From Dendrolimus kikuchii (lineage: Eukaryota; Arthropoda; Insecta; Lepidoptera; Lasiocampidae): 64,000 nucleotides of DNA. The DNA lies in contig CM034392.1 in the NCBI GenBank assembly GCA_019925095.2, positions 8,382,887-8,446,886 on the forward strand, in the 5' to 3' direction. This document shows, one piece after another, positions 23,030 through 33,969 of this stretch. The notes beneath the pieces were generated by a model. The model made no database searches. It saw only the letters and a list, made by a program, of their open reading frames with translations, and had not been told where the DNA came from. The first letter of the stretch is position 1, and every line of letters starts with the position of its first letter. Made by a program: the position numbers and the translations under genes.

Positions 23030-23420
23030 GCAAACGGGCCCACGTCCTACCCAATGGAAAGCGGCTACTGTCGCTTATAGATGTTTGCAACACCAGGGGC
23101 CGGTCCAACTTGCCAGTCTTTAGGATGGAATAGAAGGGATGGTATATAGAGGTTGCGATATGATGTGTGGGATAGACGGGTCCAACAGGAAAATGAGCTT
23201 GATGGGATGCGATAGGTGAATGCATAGGGGGATGGGATCGGGAACATGGGCTCGAGAATATGGGATCGAGAATATAGGATCGGGAAGATGAGATCGGGAA
23301 CATGAGACCGGAAACATGGGCTCGGGAAGATGGGATCGAGAACATGGGAGCGGGAAGATGGGATCAGGAAGATGAGGTAGGGGCAGGGGGAAGTGGGCCA
23401 TCAGAACTCTTACTCACCGT
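23030..23420 (-). repeat. Dispersed repeat family B with degenerate purine minisatellite
   Basis: On the plus strand it starts with the shared tail in reverse (CAATGGAAAGCGGCTACTGT...TGTTTGCAACACCAGGG), then CTTGCCAGTCTTTAGGATGG. A degenerate tandem array of 10-14-base GGGAAGATGGGATC-type units follows at about 23225-23380, and the copy ends GGGCCATCAGAACTC. Other copies are at about 43560-43910 and 54480-54690. It shares its 3' tail with SINE family A and the LINE at 40718. Confidence 0.65.
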
Positions 23421-23679
23421 ATTAAACGCGATTAGCTCGAGGATAACGGTTCTTTTTTAATATTACGTCTTCTCTTCCGTCATGTTTTTTATTTTCTAGT
23501 TTTAACGCAGGAATAATAGATATGAGGTGACCTTCTTCTTTTTGATTTTTTCCTTTTATCTTTTCTTTCTTTATTTTATAACAAAATCTTAAATGCTATT
23601 ATATGTTTTCTTACTTACTATTACTGAGGCTAATCGTTACAGGCCTATATTCTATTGGCCCGTTCCTATATCTAAACAA

Positions 23680-23775
23680 CCGTTCATTTGCCTTACTATC
23701 GGTTAAAATTGATAAAAGCTCCATACAAGTAATGTCAAAATTCGACCGATGATAAGGTAAGTGAATGAATAGTTA
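23680..23775. mobile_element. MITE-like palindrome, second copy
   Basis: Imperfect hairpin (TTCATTTGCCTTACTATCGGT left; ACCGATGATAAGGTAAGTGA right) related to the element at 13499-13626 in the opposite orientation, sharing ATTACTTGTAT and the CTTACC.ATCGGT motif. Confidence 0.5.
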
Positions 23776-24387
23776 ATATGTGGTCATATGAGCGCGTGGT
23801 ATCACACCGGTCTACTTGGCCTCGAAAGCAATAATCAAGATATAATGATGGAAACATTATAGCATAGCAAAACTCTACCACGTCGAAAACTGTAGCACAT
23901 AATATGTAAGTGTTGTTAAAATAACGCTAATGGCATCGTATTCGCAATAAATCCATAAGTACGTAAGAGTAAACTTTTGTGAACCGAAACAACAATCAGC
24001 GGGCGTCACGTTAATCATAATATAACATAACAGAGTGTTCGCTGTAAAAGAGTGTTTTAATTAAACTAATGGCGTACGAATGTTAATTACAATAGAGATT
24101 CGCCGAGGGCGATGACTGTTAGCACCACTTTGCCATTTGCTACAAGCATTATCGTTTTTAATTCAATTCAATTTTGATGTAAGTATTATATACGTATTTT
24201 CTTAAGTTTTGCGACTTGTATACATAATGAAATACGTTTTAACACTTTAACATTTAATTATTATTTAAAATTATTAGAGCTGAAGCGGTTTTTAGATTAG
24301 GCTTATTATATTATAAATTAGATTAGGCTTCCATAGAGTAAATAATAACCATAAACAAAATTAAAATGAACAAGTTGGCGGCAGGCT

Positions 24388-24705
24388 TTTTATCCGTGCA
24401 GGAACGGAGAAAGAATACAATTTCCAGCGGCCGGGCGGCCTGTCGTAAGAGGCGACTAAAGAACCCACAGGCAGGTGGTAGGGTATTTGCCCGACTGGAT
24501 GGCTACCACACCTGGTCTAGAGCATGCCGCCATAACAACTTTGAGTTGTGTTCCGGCATCAGTGACCAGGTTCCAGACTCCTTTAAGAGAGCAGCAGCGC
24601 ATTTGTAGCACGTTCGGTGTTGCAAATGTCTATAGGTGATGGTAACCGCTTTCCATCCAGTGGGCCGTCTGCCTGTCTGCTGAACTCCTGCAATAAAATA
24701 AAAAA
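24388..24705 (+). mobile_element. SINE-like element family A, full-length reference copy
   Basis: A 318-bp insertion starting TTTATCCGTGCAGGAACGG and ending TGCAATAAAATAAAAAA, placed inside PLE 3' UTR sequence and flanked by a 5-bp duplication AGGCT (24383-24387 and 24706-24710). The empty site is known from the other PLE copies (GTTGGCGGTAGGCTAAATAA), so the ends are well defined. The last ~90 bases match the 3' end of the jockey/CR1-like LINE at ~41430-41530. No tRNA-like head recognised; origin of the 5' part unknown. Confidence 0.88.
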
Positions 24706-24754
24706 AGGCTAAACATAACTTTAACAGTACTCATTGACACTTGACATCTTTGTC

Positions 24755-24796
24755 TTCCGTGATCACGGCCACTGAAAAGTGACCGAAACGTCGGAA
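24755..24796 (+). ncRNA. Hammerhead-ribozyme-like motif (PLE copy)
   Basis: Same fold as at 61859-61900: TTCC, GTGATCAC, stem GGCCACT/AGTGACC with one mismatch, GAAACGTC, GGAA. The stem mutation suggests this copy is decaying. Confidence 0.45.
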
Positions 24797-24891
24797 TAAT
24801 AAATAAAAAAATTAAGGCACTTAAAACCGTTAAAACGTAGTTTTATTATTCGTATAGACGTCTTCAACGTTTTAATTGTTAGTTGAATTAA

Positions 24892-25090
24892 TCTATACTT
24901 AGTAAAAGAGGTCAAGTTTGTGAGTTTGTGACGTTGTAGGGGGTAATCTCTGGATCTACTAAACCGATTTAAAAAATTCTTATACTGTTAGAAAGCTATA
25001 TTAACAGGGAGTGTCATAAGGCTTTATAACATGACGCTATATACTACAGGAGCAGGACAGAGCGCGGGTGAAACCGTGCCGGGCCGCTAG
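24892..25090 (+). mobile_element. Mini-Helitron
   Basis: Starts TCTATACTTAGTAAAAGAGG directly after an A and ends CCGGGCCGCTAG directly before a T. A second copy on the minus strand (57212-57420) has the same two ends and the same A/T flanks, and a 3'-truncated third copy starts at 48800. 199 bp, no coding capacity. Ends supported by three independent copies. Confidence 0.82.
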
Positions 25091-26534
25091 TGCTGTATAA
25101 AACTCGGCAATTATATTTCTTAATAATCAAGTCGGATGCGATATATTTACCAAAAAGGGGGGGTCAATTCTGCTATTACTATCTCGTCAAAATCGCCAGA
25201 GACTATCGTCTCAATAGTAAGTTTATCAGATTTCGGTATTATGTTAATTCCAATGACTTACCCGTAGCAAGGCACACTCTATCTTTATAAATATTTATAA
25301 GCGAAAACTCGCTCGTATATTCGAACGCGTTTACTTGACAACAAGATCCGCCTAGGTTTTGGAGATACACGGGAACCTCCAACAGCCTAATCCTTAATGA
25401 CTCATGACTAAAGTTAACAATTTTCTAATATAATATATATACAGGTACTATAGGGCCCGTTAGAAGTTGTTCTCCCTGCAAAAATAAAAATCTAGAAATC
25501 TATCACCTGCGGTATCCAATTATCAAACTCTAAACCATTCAGGGAAAGTCAAAATTTCATCAAAATCCGTAATGCTGTTTTTGAGTTTTAGCCAGACTAA
25601 CGAGCAGCAATTGTTTCTTCTATATAAGAAGAAGAAGATTAATTTCATCAACTAATATTATGGAATGATTTTTTATTCAGACATCTAAAAATTCATATCA
25701 TTATGCTTGTTTTCTTTTAAAATACAAAGAAACAGACTTGTCAAAGAAGAAAAGAAGGGCGATAGCTTAAATAATATCCTATAAATTGTTGTCTAATTAA
25801 AAGGCTATTAAATCACGCTAATTGTGCTTTTGTTTTATTTCGCGGCGTAATTTTTCGTCGGCCAAAGAGACGCAATGAATGGAATTCCTTCCATTCCATT
25901 ATTTGGCGGAACACAAACAGGCTGTTTACTAACAGCGGGTGGTGACAAAGGACGTTTAAAAATTATACCCCGGCAATATTGCGAATGAAATGGTTGAAAT
26001 TTATATAGAAATGACTGAATGTCGGTTGTGGAGATCAGTGGATAAGGCAACCACTTCTGGTTCCAATAACGTAGTTTTGAACCAGGAATAATCATTTTTA
26101 CTACGACAGTATTTAGCGAGGTGACAAGTTTTAATTGAAAACTTGTGACGTGCCAAATTCCATTTAATTATTTCTCACATGATATACAAAAATATTTATA
26201 ATTGCTATTTAAACAATAATAATTAATAAAATATTTGACTCTTAAGAGTTATGACGCCATAAATTGATAAGCTCAAACAAATCTAGGAGGTTCGGCGTTT
26301 ATTAAGATGATAAAAATTGTCTCAGTTGTTTGGATTGTCCACTAACCTATTATGTTAACGGTAAAGAAGAATATCGCGAAGAAACCTGCACATCGAACAT
26401 ATCGATGTGTGGAACCAATCAACCCGCGTTACATGACATATACCCGCTCCCATGTAACAGTGAGGCCCTGTCTAACAGTGGGTATTTTATTGATTTTCAC
26501 GACATTTAGTTATAATTATATTTTTATTTTTTAT
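25091..26534. other. AT-rich DNA with one diverged repeat
   Basis: A stretch at about 25470-25600 (AAATAAAAATCTAGAA..., AAACCATTCxxGG) resembles 63030-63300. No gene recognised elsewhere. Confidence 0.4.
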
Positions 26535-26695
26535 TGCATGAGTTCAGTATACAGGCAGATGACCCGTCTGATGGAAAGTGGTTACCATTGCCTATGGACA
26601 TTTGCAGCACTAAAAGTGCTACCAATATGCTGCCGCTCTCCAAACCTAGACTGGAATCTGGCCACTGATGCCGGCACACAACTCAAGGTTGATAT
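26535..26695 (-). repeat. SINE-like family A, 5'-truncated
   Basis: Reverse-oriented tail (TTTTTTATTGCATGAG, GATGGAAAGTGGTTACCATT) through GGCACACAACTCAAGG, then stops; the CTGTCGTAAGAGGCGAC and 5' end are absent. 5' truncation is typical of LINE-mobilised copies. Confidence 0.75.
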
Positions 26696-27000
26696 GGTTC
26701 CTTTGGCGCCCCGTAAAAGCGTGTGAGTTAGGGGCGCAGGTTTAGGTTTAGTGGGTAGTTTGAGGGCCGACATCCCCGAGGCCTCCGGTGGAGGTCACAT
26801 AGGGCATATGGTCGTTCAAGAGTCCCACACGTCCCTTGGTGTAAAGCCTTCACCCCAGACCCGAGGATGATGTCCCAAGAACTGACATTCCCCCTGCGTC
26901 ATCAAAATAAGGGGATGTTAAAGGGAAGGGGAAGTGGGTCATCGGAACTCTTATTTCATGGTAAGTGATATTACACCGAAGAGCCGGCCCTAAGAGCTGT
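26696..27000 (-). repeat. Possible family B-related fragment
   Basis: The right part (GGAAGTGGGTCATCGGAACTC, GATATTACACCGAAGAGCCG) resembles the outer part of family B near 23390 and 43800-43900. The left part is unrecognised GC-rich sequence. Confidence 0.35.
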
Positions 27001-27119
27001 AAACAAAATAATTATTCCAGCATAGTTCTACAAAATGAACAGCAAATGCAGAATGAATTATATAGAACTAAGAACGAGTAAATGTTTGATGCAGCCGCAG
27101 GAAGTAGCCGTCTCCGGTC

Positions 27120-27410
27120 TATTGTGGGCACCACACAGTCAGAGCAGCCCTACGTCTCATATCCTTAATTGTTTTCTTTCGAAGCACTCACGCCACAATG
27201 GATAATGACTCTTGCTTTGATCTACTTGCCTATATTTATTTAGTTTATAAATCTTAATATATATACCTAGTGCAAGGTTCTTTAGGAGCCATACCTCGCT
27301 CAGAATGTGACAACCAGGATAACGTACCTTAGCACAATCTTTTGTTATAGCTTTGTCATGTAATGAGAAGTTTGGTTAAATAAATTTGAATTTGAATTTT
27401 TGAATATCAA
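27120..27410 (+). repeat. Possible non-LTR 3' tail
   Basis: Ends in AATAAATTTGAATTTGAATT, a short tandem tail of the kind that terminates some non-LTR elements. No protein motif survives upstream. Confidence 0.3.
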
Positions 27411-27942
27411 AGTACATGCTATTTGAAGGATATTAAATGAAAATTGCTTGAACTTGAAATTGTTCTATTTTTAAAATCTATACGATGTATTGAAATGTAG
27501 TGCTCGAAAAATAGGGGTTATATATTTATGACTTTTCTAGTATTAGTGTAATTTTTTATATACAAATTAGCGCATCGGTAAAAAGCAGTGATATACGGAC
27601 CGAAATGATACAGATGTGAATGAGTATAAGTAAATTTCCACATTTGAATTACTTAGCAGTCTCATAATTATCACCTTGCGTCGACGTGTAGCAAGTTCGG
27701 TACATTAGCAACAAGGTTTTGTATGATTATTTATTAAATGATAATAAAATAATATGGAGGTAAAAGATATATCTATTGCGCTACCCCCAAATGTTTGGGA
27801 AAGTACAAAGAAAAATTTCGTGTTCATGATTAAGATACCTGCAAATAAATTATAGATAAAGTTGGTGCTGGTAAACTGTGACGTACTTACTACGATCAAA
27901 TCTCAAATGTCTTAAAGCATGGTCTGGTAGAAAGCACGTATA

Positions 27943-28105
27943 TATAAGTATAATAAACGTGCATGTATGACGAGATTAATGAAAGTAGTTGAAGCGAAAA
28001 GATGTATTTCAAGATCGTAGCAAGCGACATCCACCGTTTCTGCCTACCCCTATGAGAAACAAACGAGATAATGTACGGATGTATATAAATTATTTTATAT
28101 ACTAA
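27943..28105 (+). pseudogene. RTE-like RT C-terminal relic
   Basis: The plus-strand translation RACMTRLMKVVEAKR...SAYPYEK lines up with RACMTRVMNVKEAS...RAYPARE of the better copy at 33970-34726, with one in-frame stop (TAG). It ends near TGTATATAAAT like the other copies. Diverged, 5'-truncated. Confidence 0.6.
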
Positions 28106-28329
28106 CAACGATTGTTCTCGTTGTTATTATTAAAACTTAGTGTATTTCCGTATAGTTAAAACGCTGGAGGTAAATCTAGTTTTCATTGCCAACGTTTAAT
28201 ATGATTTAATACTCAGTCCTCATGGGGTACGCGTCAATATCGCTATTATTCAGAGTGGCACACTCATAAACCCTTTGCTAAGATTTGTCCAGTCACGTAG
28301 GTCGAAGACACGTGACATTTCCAAAACAA

Positions 28330-28607
28330 CGGGTACAAAACAAAATTACGAGGCAACTCGAAGCCTGTGTGTGCGGCGGTTGAGCTGTTTGCGCCGTGGT
28401 GTGCGTGCGCCTGAATTAGACGCGAAACTTTCAAAGTTTTCCCAAATTTGTGCACCCCGTGTCCCGCGCGCCACCTCCTCGCCCCCCGATCGATAACGGG
28501 CGCTGAGCGAGCGAGCCGAGTCTCGCATCTCAGCCTCGTGAAAATACCGGACAACACTACGCCTCAGTGTTTACCATGACGTGTTTTGCGGTGAAATTTG
28601 TACTAAA
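28330..28607 (+). promoter_or_regulatory. Promoter-like GC-rich block with candidate first exon
   Basis: A CG-rich block (GCGCGCCACCTCCTCGCCCC, CGATCGATAACGGGCGCTG) stands out from AT-rich DNA. An initiator-like TCAGT at 28564-28568 is followed by ACCATG (ATG at 28576-28578) with a frame reading MTCFAVKFVL and then AAA|GTGAGTG, a good donor at 28608. This could be a core promoter and first exon of a plus-strand gene whose next exon is outside the recognisable part of the window. Evidence is motif and composition only. Confidence 0.3.
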
Positions 28608-28684
28608 GTGAGTGACCATGTGATTTGCTTAGTTGCATAGTTTTGAAGACAAGCGGATAAAGGCGCTTGATGTTAGACATGAAA

Positions 28685-28785
28685 AAACGCGTTGGTAACG
28701 CCCCTGATGTTGCAAATGTCTATAGGCGACGGTAACCATCTCCATCGAGTGGGCCGTCTGCCGGTTTGCCTATTACAGGCAATAA
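28685..28785 (+). repeat. LINE/SINE shared tail fragment
   Basis: GCGTTGGTAACGCCCCTGAT then TGTTGCAAATGTCTATAGGC and GAGTGGGCCGTCTGC. This matches the 3' end of the LINE at ~41420-41510 and the tails of families A and B. Confidence 0.7.
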
Positions 28786-29159
28786 CAAAGGCCCGCCACC
28801 TTTTCCAGTTATCTGCAAGTATAGCAGAATTCTATTTAATCTATCCACATCAAAATACTTGGATAGACTACCATCATTAATGGGGAAACATTTACCTAGA
28901 AGCTAAGTCAGGACATAGCATATTTTACTTACTTCACTTTCTCCCAGTTATTTGAGGTCGGTACAATATCTTTTGCTTCTTACTCCTCTAATTTGACCTA
29001 CGTCCTTTGTCACACTACAAATCATATAATACCCAGACATTGCATCCTTGTCTATATCCTTCTCTACATCATAATCCTTATTATAAGTTAATCGACGTTT
29101 CAATTCCGAAAGTGTGCAATTGTAATAAGCACTTACAATATAATAGAGCTAGACCTAAA

Positions 29160-29480
29160 TGATTATTTGTTTATCCTTGAATACTGTTGCTTTGGGAATA
29201 AGGTGGACAAGTTTCCGTGAGGAGGCCGTCGTGGGTCGACCCATGCCAACTGTCACCGAGTAAAACAAGAGCGACAACTGAAAATTGGACGCGTGAGGGC
29301 CGAGACATTGTTTGCCATTAATTGAGGGCTTGCGATGCGATGATCTTCGCGCTGGAGTCCCTAAGAGGGCCGCAGGGCGCTGCTTCAGGGAGATATCGGC
29401 TCGCCAATCGCGTTGACAGCGACCCTTCCGACTGAAGTGGACACTCGCTAACTCGAGGTGGGAAAAACTACAGGCTGACA
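29160..29480. other. GC-elevated unique block
   Basis: Not repeated; a 108-codon minus frame (29155-29481) lacks known domains. Could be conserved regulatory DNA. Confidence 0.25.
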
Positions 29481-29779
29481 CTACTTAACGAACGGACCAT
29501 CGCCCGGGAATTTTCTTGAGTGCTTGTTAATGTTTTATGGGCGGAACTTTTTCAAAGTAGTGCGTAGATTGACGCGCTAAGTGTACCTACATAATTTAAC
29601 ACGTTTCCCCTCGGAAGTATTGCTCATTCATTGACGCCTTTTCCATTCACCAACAGCACATTAACTGGGTGGTAATAGCGAATTTAATAAAATACTAATT
29701 TCACAACAATAAATCGGGAATTTTGCGATGGGTAATAAAAAGTTAAATAACGAAGTTTTCTGATTTATAACAATTAATA

Positions 29780-30130
29780 TTTGAAATATTGACAATATTA
29801 AGGGAAATGGCCGACAGCCAACAAATCATATAAAAAACCGCCCCGGAAGGAGGAAGCACTGGCCCGCTGCTCGGGGACTTTATTTGGAAATAGAAAGTCT
29901 AAAAAAATAAACGGCAGGCGAGCGCGGGGCCGTGATTTATAGGCGGCGGGCAGCGCGGCGGCGCGGGCGCTCTCTCGATTATCGGGATGATATTTCTCGA
30001 TATTAAAGTGTTGCCAAAAGGACTGTGGACAATATGACCCGTTTAAGATTTATTGGCCTATTCAATGTGACGTCAACGGCCGTTACGATTATTTCATTAT
30101 ATTGGTGGCGCCATAAAAACTGTTAGCGTT
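29780..30130. promoter_or_regulatory. GC island, candidate enhancer or promoter
   Basis: Extremely GC-rich core (GGCGGCGGGCAGCGCGGCGG at about 29941-29960) embedded in AT-rich DNA, with A/T-rich homeodomain-type motifs on both sides (TTTATTGG, GCCATAAAAA) and ATTATCGGGATGATA. No ORF. The pattern resembles lepidopteran developmental regulatory DNA, which is inference. Confidence 0.3.
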
Positions 30131-30569
30131 TTATTTTATTGCTGGTTCGCGAACCAATTTTTATTTCAATATTTTATTGCGTTGTAAACCAGCTACTGCT
30201 GTAGGTTTCGTATTGAGCAATTGTTGGGGAAACTTTTGCAATTTTTAATTACAGCAATACTTCGAAAACATTGATCAAGACTAAAATGTCAACATAGACT
30301 TACATAAACGATTTGTTTGATTTATTATATCAACTCAAACGTATCATTGACGGTATACATACCAGTAATCTGGTTACGCAGGTTTCTTCACTATGTAGGA
30401 AAACATTAAATAAGAAAAATGCTTAGGCATTGAAAGCTCATCGGCAGTTTATTCCAATTTATAATTTGAATAACATAGAATGAGGCTTTTACCAACTAAG
30501 CCAACATGATTTCTAACTTTTTTGACATGACCAGAAAATAATTTACGCCATGTGCAAAAAAATTTAAAT

Positions 30570-30925
30570 AAAATAGTTGTGTATGTGTGCCTTTCACACG
30601 CAGTAGAAGTGAAACAAAGTGTGACAAGCGGTGGGTGGGAGAGATTCCAAATTTCGTGACGTCGAATTTCATATATTATATCGTTACAATATATTTAAGC
30701 TTTAAAACACGAAATTTGAAGTATTAGCGAAAAACTTCAAAACATTTCCAACTCTATCTGTATGCGCATAGCATTTAAATTATTAAATATAATGTATTCT
30801 ATCTCATTCTCTCGCAGTCTTAGTCCTATAGATTTATGTGTTTATCTTTTTTTAGTGTCGCTTTTTCGTTTCAACGTGTTTCAAATCAGAACGATTCCAA
30901 AGAAGTTTCACTTCAAAAAGATATT
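30570..30925. repeat. Dispersed repeat C, copy 1
   Basis: Starts TGTGTGCCTTTCACACGCAG then AGTAGAAGTGAAAC and ends TTCCAAAGAAGTTTCACTTC, so the ends carry AGAAGTGAAAC in inverted sense. The segment TAGTGTCGCTTTTTCGTTTC is shared with the copy at 45270-45930. MITE-like; family unknown. Confidence 0.5.
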
Positions 30926-30954
30926 ACCAAAATAAGGTTTTCAATTTTTTTCGT

Positions 30955-31120
30955 TTTAGGGTTCCATAGCCATTTTAACAAAATTGAAACCCTTATGTAA
31001 CAGTCATGTCTGGCTGTCTGTTTGTATCACAGACATTTTTCTCGGAAACTATGGATCTACGTGGATGACCTTCGATCGATAGGAAGTTATAGTCTATTTA
31101 GCGCTACGATGTTACGAGTA
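30955..31120 (+). repeat. Dispersed repeat with TTTTAGGGTTCCATAG start
   Basis: A stretch with GTCTGGCTGTCTGTTTGTAT and CTCGGAAACTATGGATCTA, a type of sequence very common in lepidopteran genomes. No coding capacity. Confidence 0.4.
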
Positions 31121-31129
31121 TGATCTTGA

Positions 31130-33950
31130 TATGATATTGAAATCGTGTACAAATAAAGACTACGGTCGGCCGCCTTACGTGTAACTAAGGATTGATTATT
31201 TTAATTTATGTATTTAACAAAGCAGAATTCATGAAATAATAAAATGATATTTCTTAATGACTTTTAGAACAAAGTCAAAGTAATGAAAGTTGTGCCTCTC
31301 TCCTCTAACTTTTAAAGTATGAAGTGGAAAATTCTAAAAAAAAGGTGGTAGAGCCTAAAAAATAATTTCAACAAAAATTGTTTTGAACCATGATATGGTG
31401 TATTTTGGAGTAAATACTGTTTATTTGGTTCCGTACTTAAATATCGAAAAAAGGGGTGATGTTTGTCATTTTTGTCACATCTACGGAAGCCTTCGCCGTG
31501 TACGGACTGTTAGGCACTTATCCAATTTTTTCTAAGGTCTTTGCGATTAAGGCATGGTACATGATTTGTGCGTCTCGCCGGTATTGGGGACCGAGACCCG
31601 TGTCGATTGCACGTGTTAAACTTGACACAAACATTCGTGTGCTGGAAAAGACTTGAATTATCGTTTCTGTAATTGAACCGACGCTTTTGTAGTCGTGCTG
31701 AGTCATTGGTTAAGATATCTGCATGCTATTGTAATGCTGTGAGTTCGTACACTGGTCTGTAAACGATATACGATGTGTTTGCTTTAGATTAAAGAATCCG
31801 AGGCCAGCTTATCTTATACTCCAATAGTCACTTACCTATAAGAAAAGTACCCTAAAAGAAAAAACACCCAAAAAAATTAAAATTAAAATTAAATGGGCTC
31901 TAAAAAAATTATCAAACTAGTAAATATTTTAGTTTTTTTTACGTCGGATAAGCGTTGACAACACATGAACACATGAACTTATGGAGTCGAAAAAATCTGT
32001 GACGGTGGTCATTTTCCATCAGATAGGCCGACAGTCATTTTACTTTATACTGGAAAAAAATATATCACGAAAGAGTAGGAGGCGTACCTAATGATTATAG
32101 TAGTCAACCATCTCTGACCAATAATATGATTCCAAAAACATGAAACAAAATATCTGTTGATCTATAAGCACTTTATTTCTAATCTGGGCGTATATTGTCT
32201 CCTTTATTTGTATTTTTATATCTTGGTGAGTTAGTGCTACTTCAATATTAATACAGCTTGGAAAATTATAAAAGTCGTTGACAAGTTTTTTTGAAATTCG
32301 AACACAATGCAATTTATACATCCATATGCAACATCCACGGTATGGAACCGGCAACATCCTCGGCTTATTTAATAACAGAATGAATCACCGCTGCACGCTC
32401 CGCTGGGCTCCCCATACGTTTTGTTGCGATCGAATGCTGGCCGAAGTTTCAAGCTTTACGCTCTATGCACGCGAGTACGACGCTTTTTATCTCGCTTAAG
32501 AATAACTTACATAACGTACAATATGCCCATTCAATTTGCTTTGAAATTATTTCTACCATTTTTCGCGATTGTCGCAAAAAATCATAACCATTTACGATTC
32601 AACAGCATATGCGGATTTTTATTTTGATATTGAATTAGTAAAGTTAGTATCTTCTGTAAGGTGATTGACTTGATTATAAAATAATTATAGAATAGAATAT
32701 TCTTTATTGCACACAAGAAAGTAGTCATGTAAACTACTTTCTAAGTATTAACGATATTTTAACTAGAACAATTGGTAGTCTTATTGCTTATAACGATTTC
32801 TTCCATACAACCTTACTTAATTAGAAAAACCTAATTACAATTAGTGTTAGCACAGTTTGTGGGAATAAAAGAGAAAAAAAGGACTTACAGTATAAGGTTG
32901 TCACTAAACATACTACGGAAGATGCGGGCTTCGCAACGGCAGACACGTCTTCCTCGTGATCCTTTCTTCACGTCTTGTTTTTTTTCGATATGTGGACCAG
33001 CTGGTACAGTATAGCGGGTACTTCCTAGCACGTGGTTTAATAAATACGGGTGTAGAATGTGGAACGATACACATGTAGCGAGGATTTCGCGGAAGCAACA
33101 GCACGAACAGCGATCGAACGTAGACTATGTCACATTGACATAATGAGAGATGCGGCGAAAAGAAAAAACCAAATAGGTTGGTATTAACAGTTATAATCCC
33201 TTTACTGTTCATTTGCAAATTGTCTAGTGAATCTGTATTGACTTATTTTCTATCGTTATTTTGTTACACGCCATCAAAGTAATCATCCGTGATGTAATAC
33301 ATAATTACTAAATAATCAGTTTTTATAAGATAATATAGAATTTTTAATCTTATTTTTGTATGTATTTAAGTATATTTTGTATGGCGAACAAACATCGCAC
33401 ACAAATTTGTTCAGCGTATACGATAACTTCTAAACTGCTAATGCTCTTTGCGACATGTGTCATATGATTATACGTTGGACATTATAGTTAAACGTCAACT
33501 GCGTTACGGTCTACTGGTACGGGATATGGACTTAGAAGTTGTCGAAGTATTGGTAATATTTGCTCTAAGATTCCTATTTGTTCTTTATTGGGCAAACGTT
33601 CGATGTTTAAATCTGAATAGAACTATATTTAAGTTTAAAATAATGTGAAACTTTATACAATGAGATAGATATGTAAAACCTACCACTGCCGTAGACAGGC
33701 ATAACAAATCGGGTTAGGTGATAACGGGTACCCGGAATCCAACAGTAGTAGGAAATATTATTATTATTGGTTATTTGGTATGTTTGCTTTAGTTTTATTA
33801 AATGTTATGAAATTATAATTTATTTATAATGTATAAAATAAATATTTTTTTATCAACTTAGTATTATACTAAGGCTATTCACGCGGTTTCTTCGCATTCG
33901 TAGAATCAGTTACCGGATATAACATTTTACAAAACTTTTTTTCAAATTGG
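31130..33950. other. Mostly AT-rich DNA; unique GC-elevated patch at 32330-32510
   Basis: No gene recognised. The 32330-32510 segment is GC-balanced and single-copy and may be conserved non-coding DNA. The 101-codon minus frame at 32913-33218 and the other short frames have no domains. Confidence 0.35.
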
Positions 33951-33969
33951 TTCTATTAAAATTTTACTA

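Larger units (their letters stand above)
24195..24847 (+). mobile_element. Non-autonomous Penelope-like element lacking RT
   Basis: Begins with a diverged PLE 5' end (TATTTTCTTAAGTTTTGCGA) and ends with the PLE 3' end (CCGTTAAAACGTAGTTTTATT). The interior is reduced to 3' UTR sequence (ATTATTAGAGCT..., GATTAGGCTTCCATAGAG); the whole RT/GIY-YIG frame is deleted. A family A SINE is inserted at 24388-24705. The flanking duplication is not clear. Older than the 51.6- and 59.6-kb copies, judging by divergence. Confidence 0.8.

Noticed and set aside
22980..23401. Minus-strand proline/serine-rich frames (PIFPLPCSRSHLP type)
   Set aside because: Frames through a degenerate purine minisatellite within repeat family B.
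32913..33218. 101-codon minus-strand frame
   Set aside because: No recognisable domain, no splice context, composition like surroundings.
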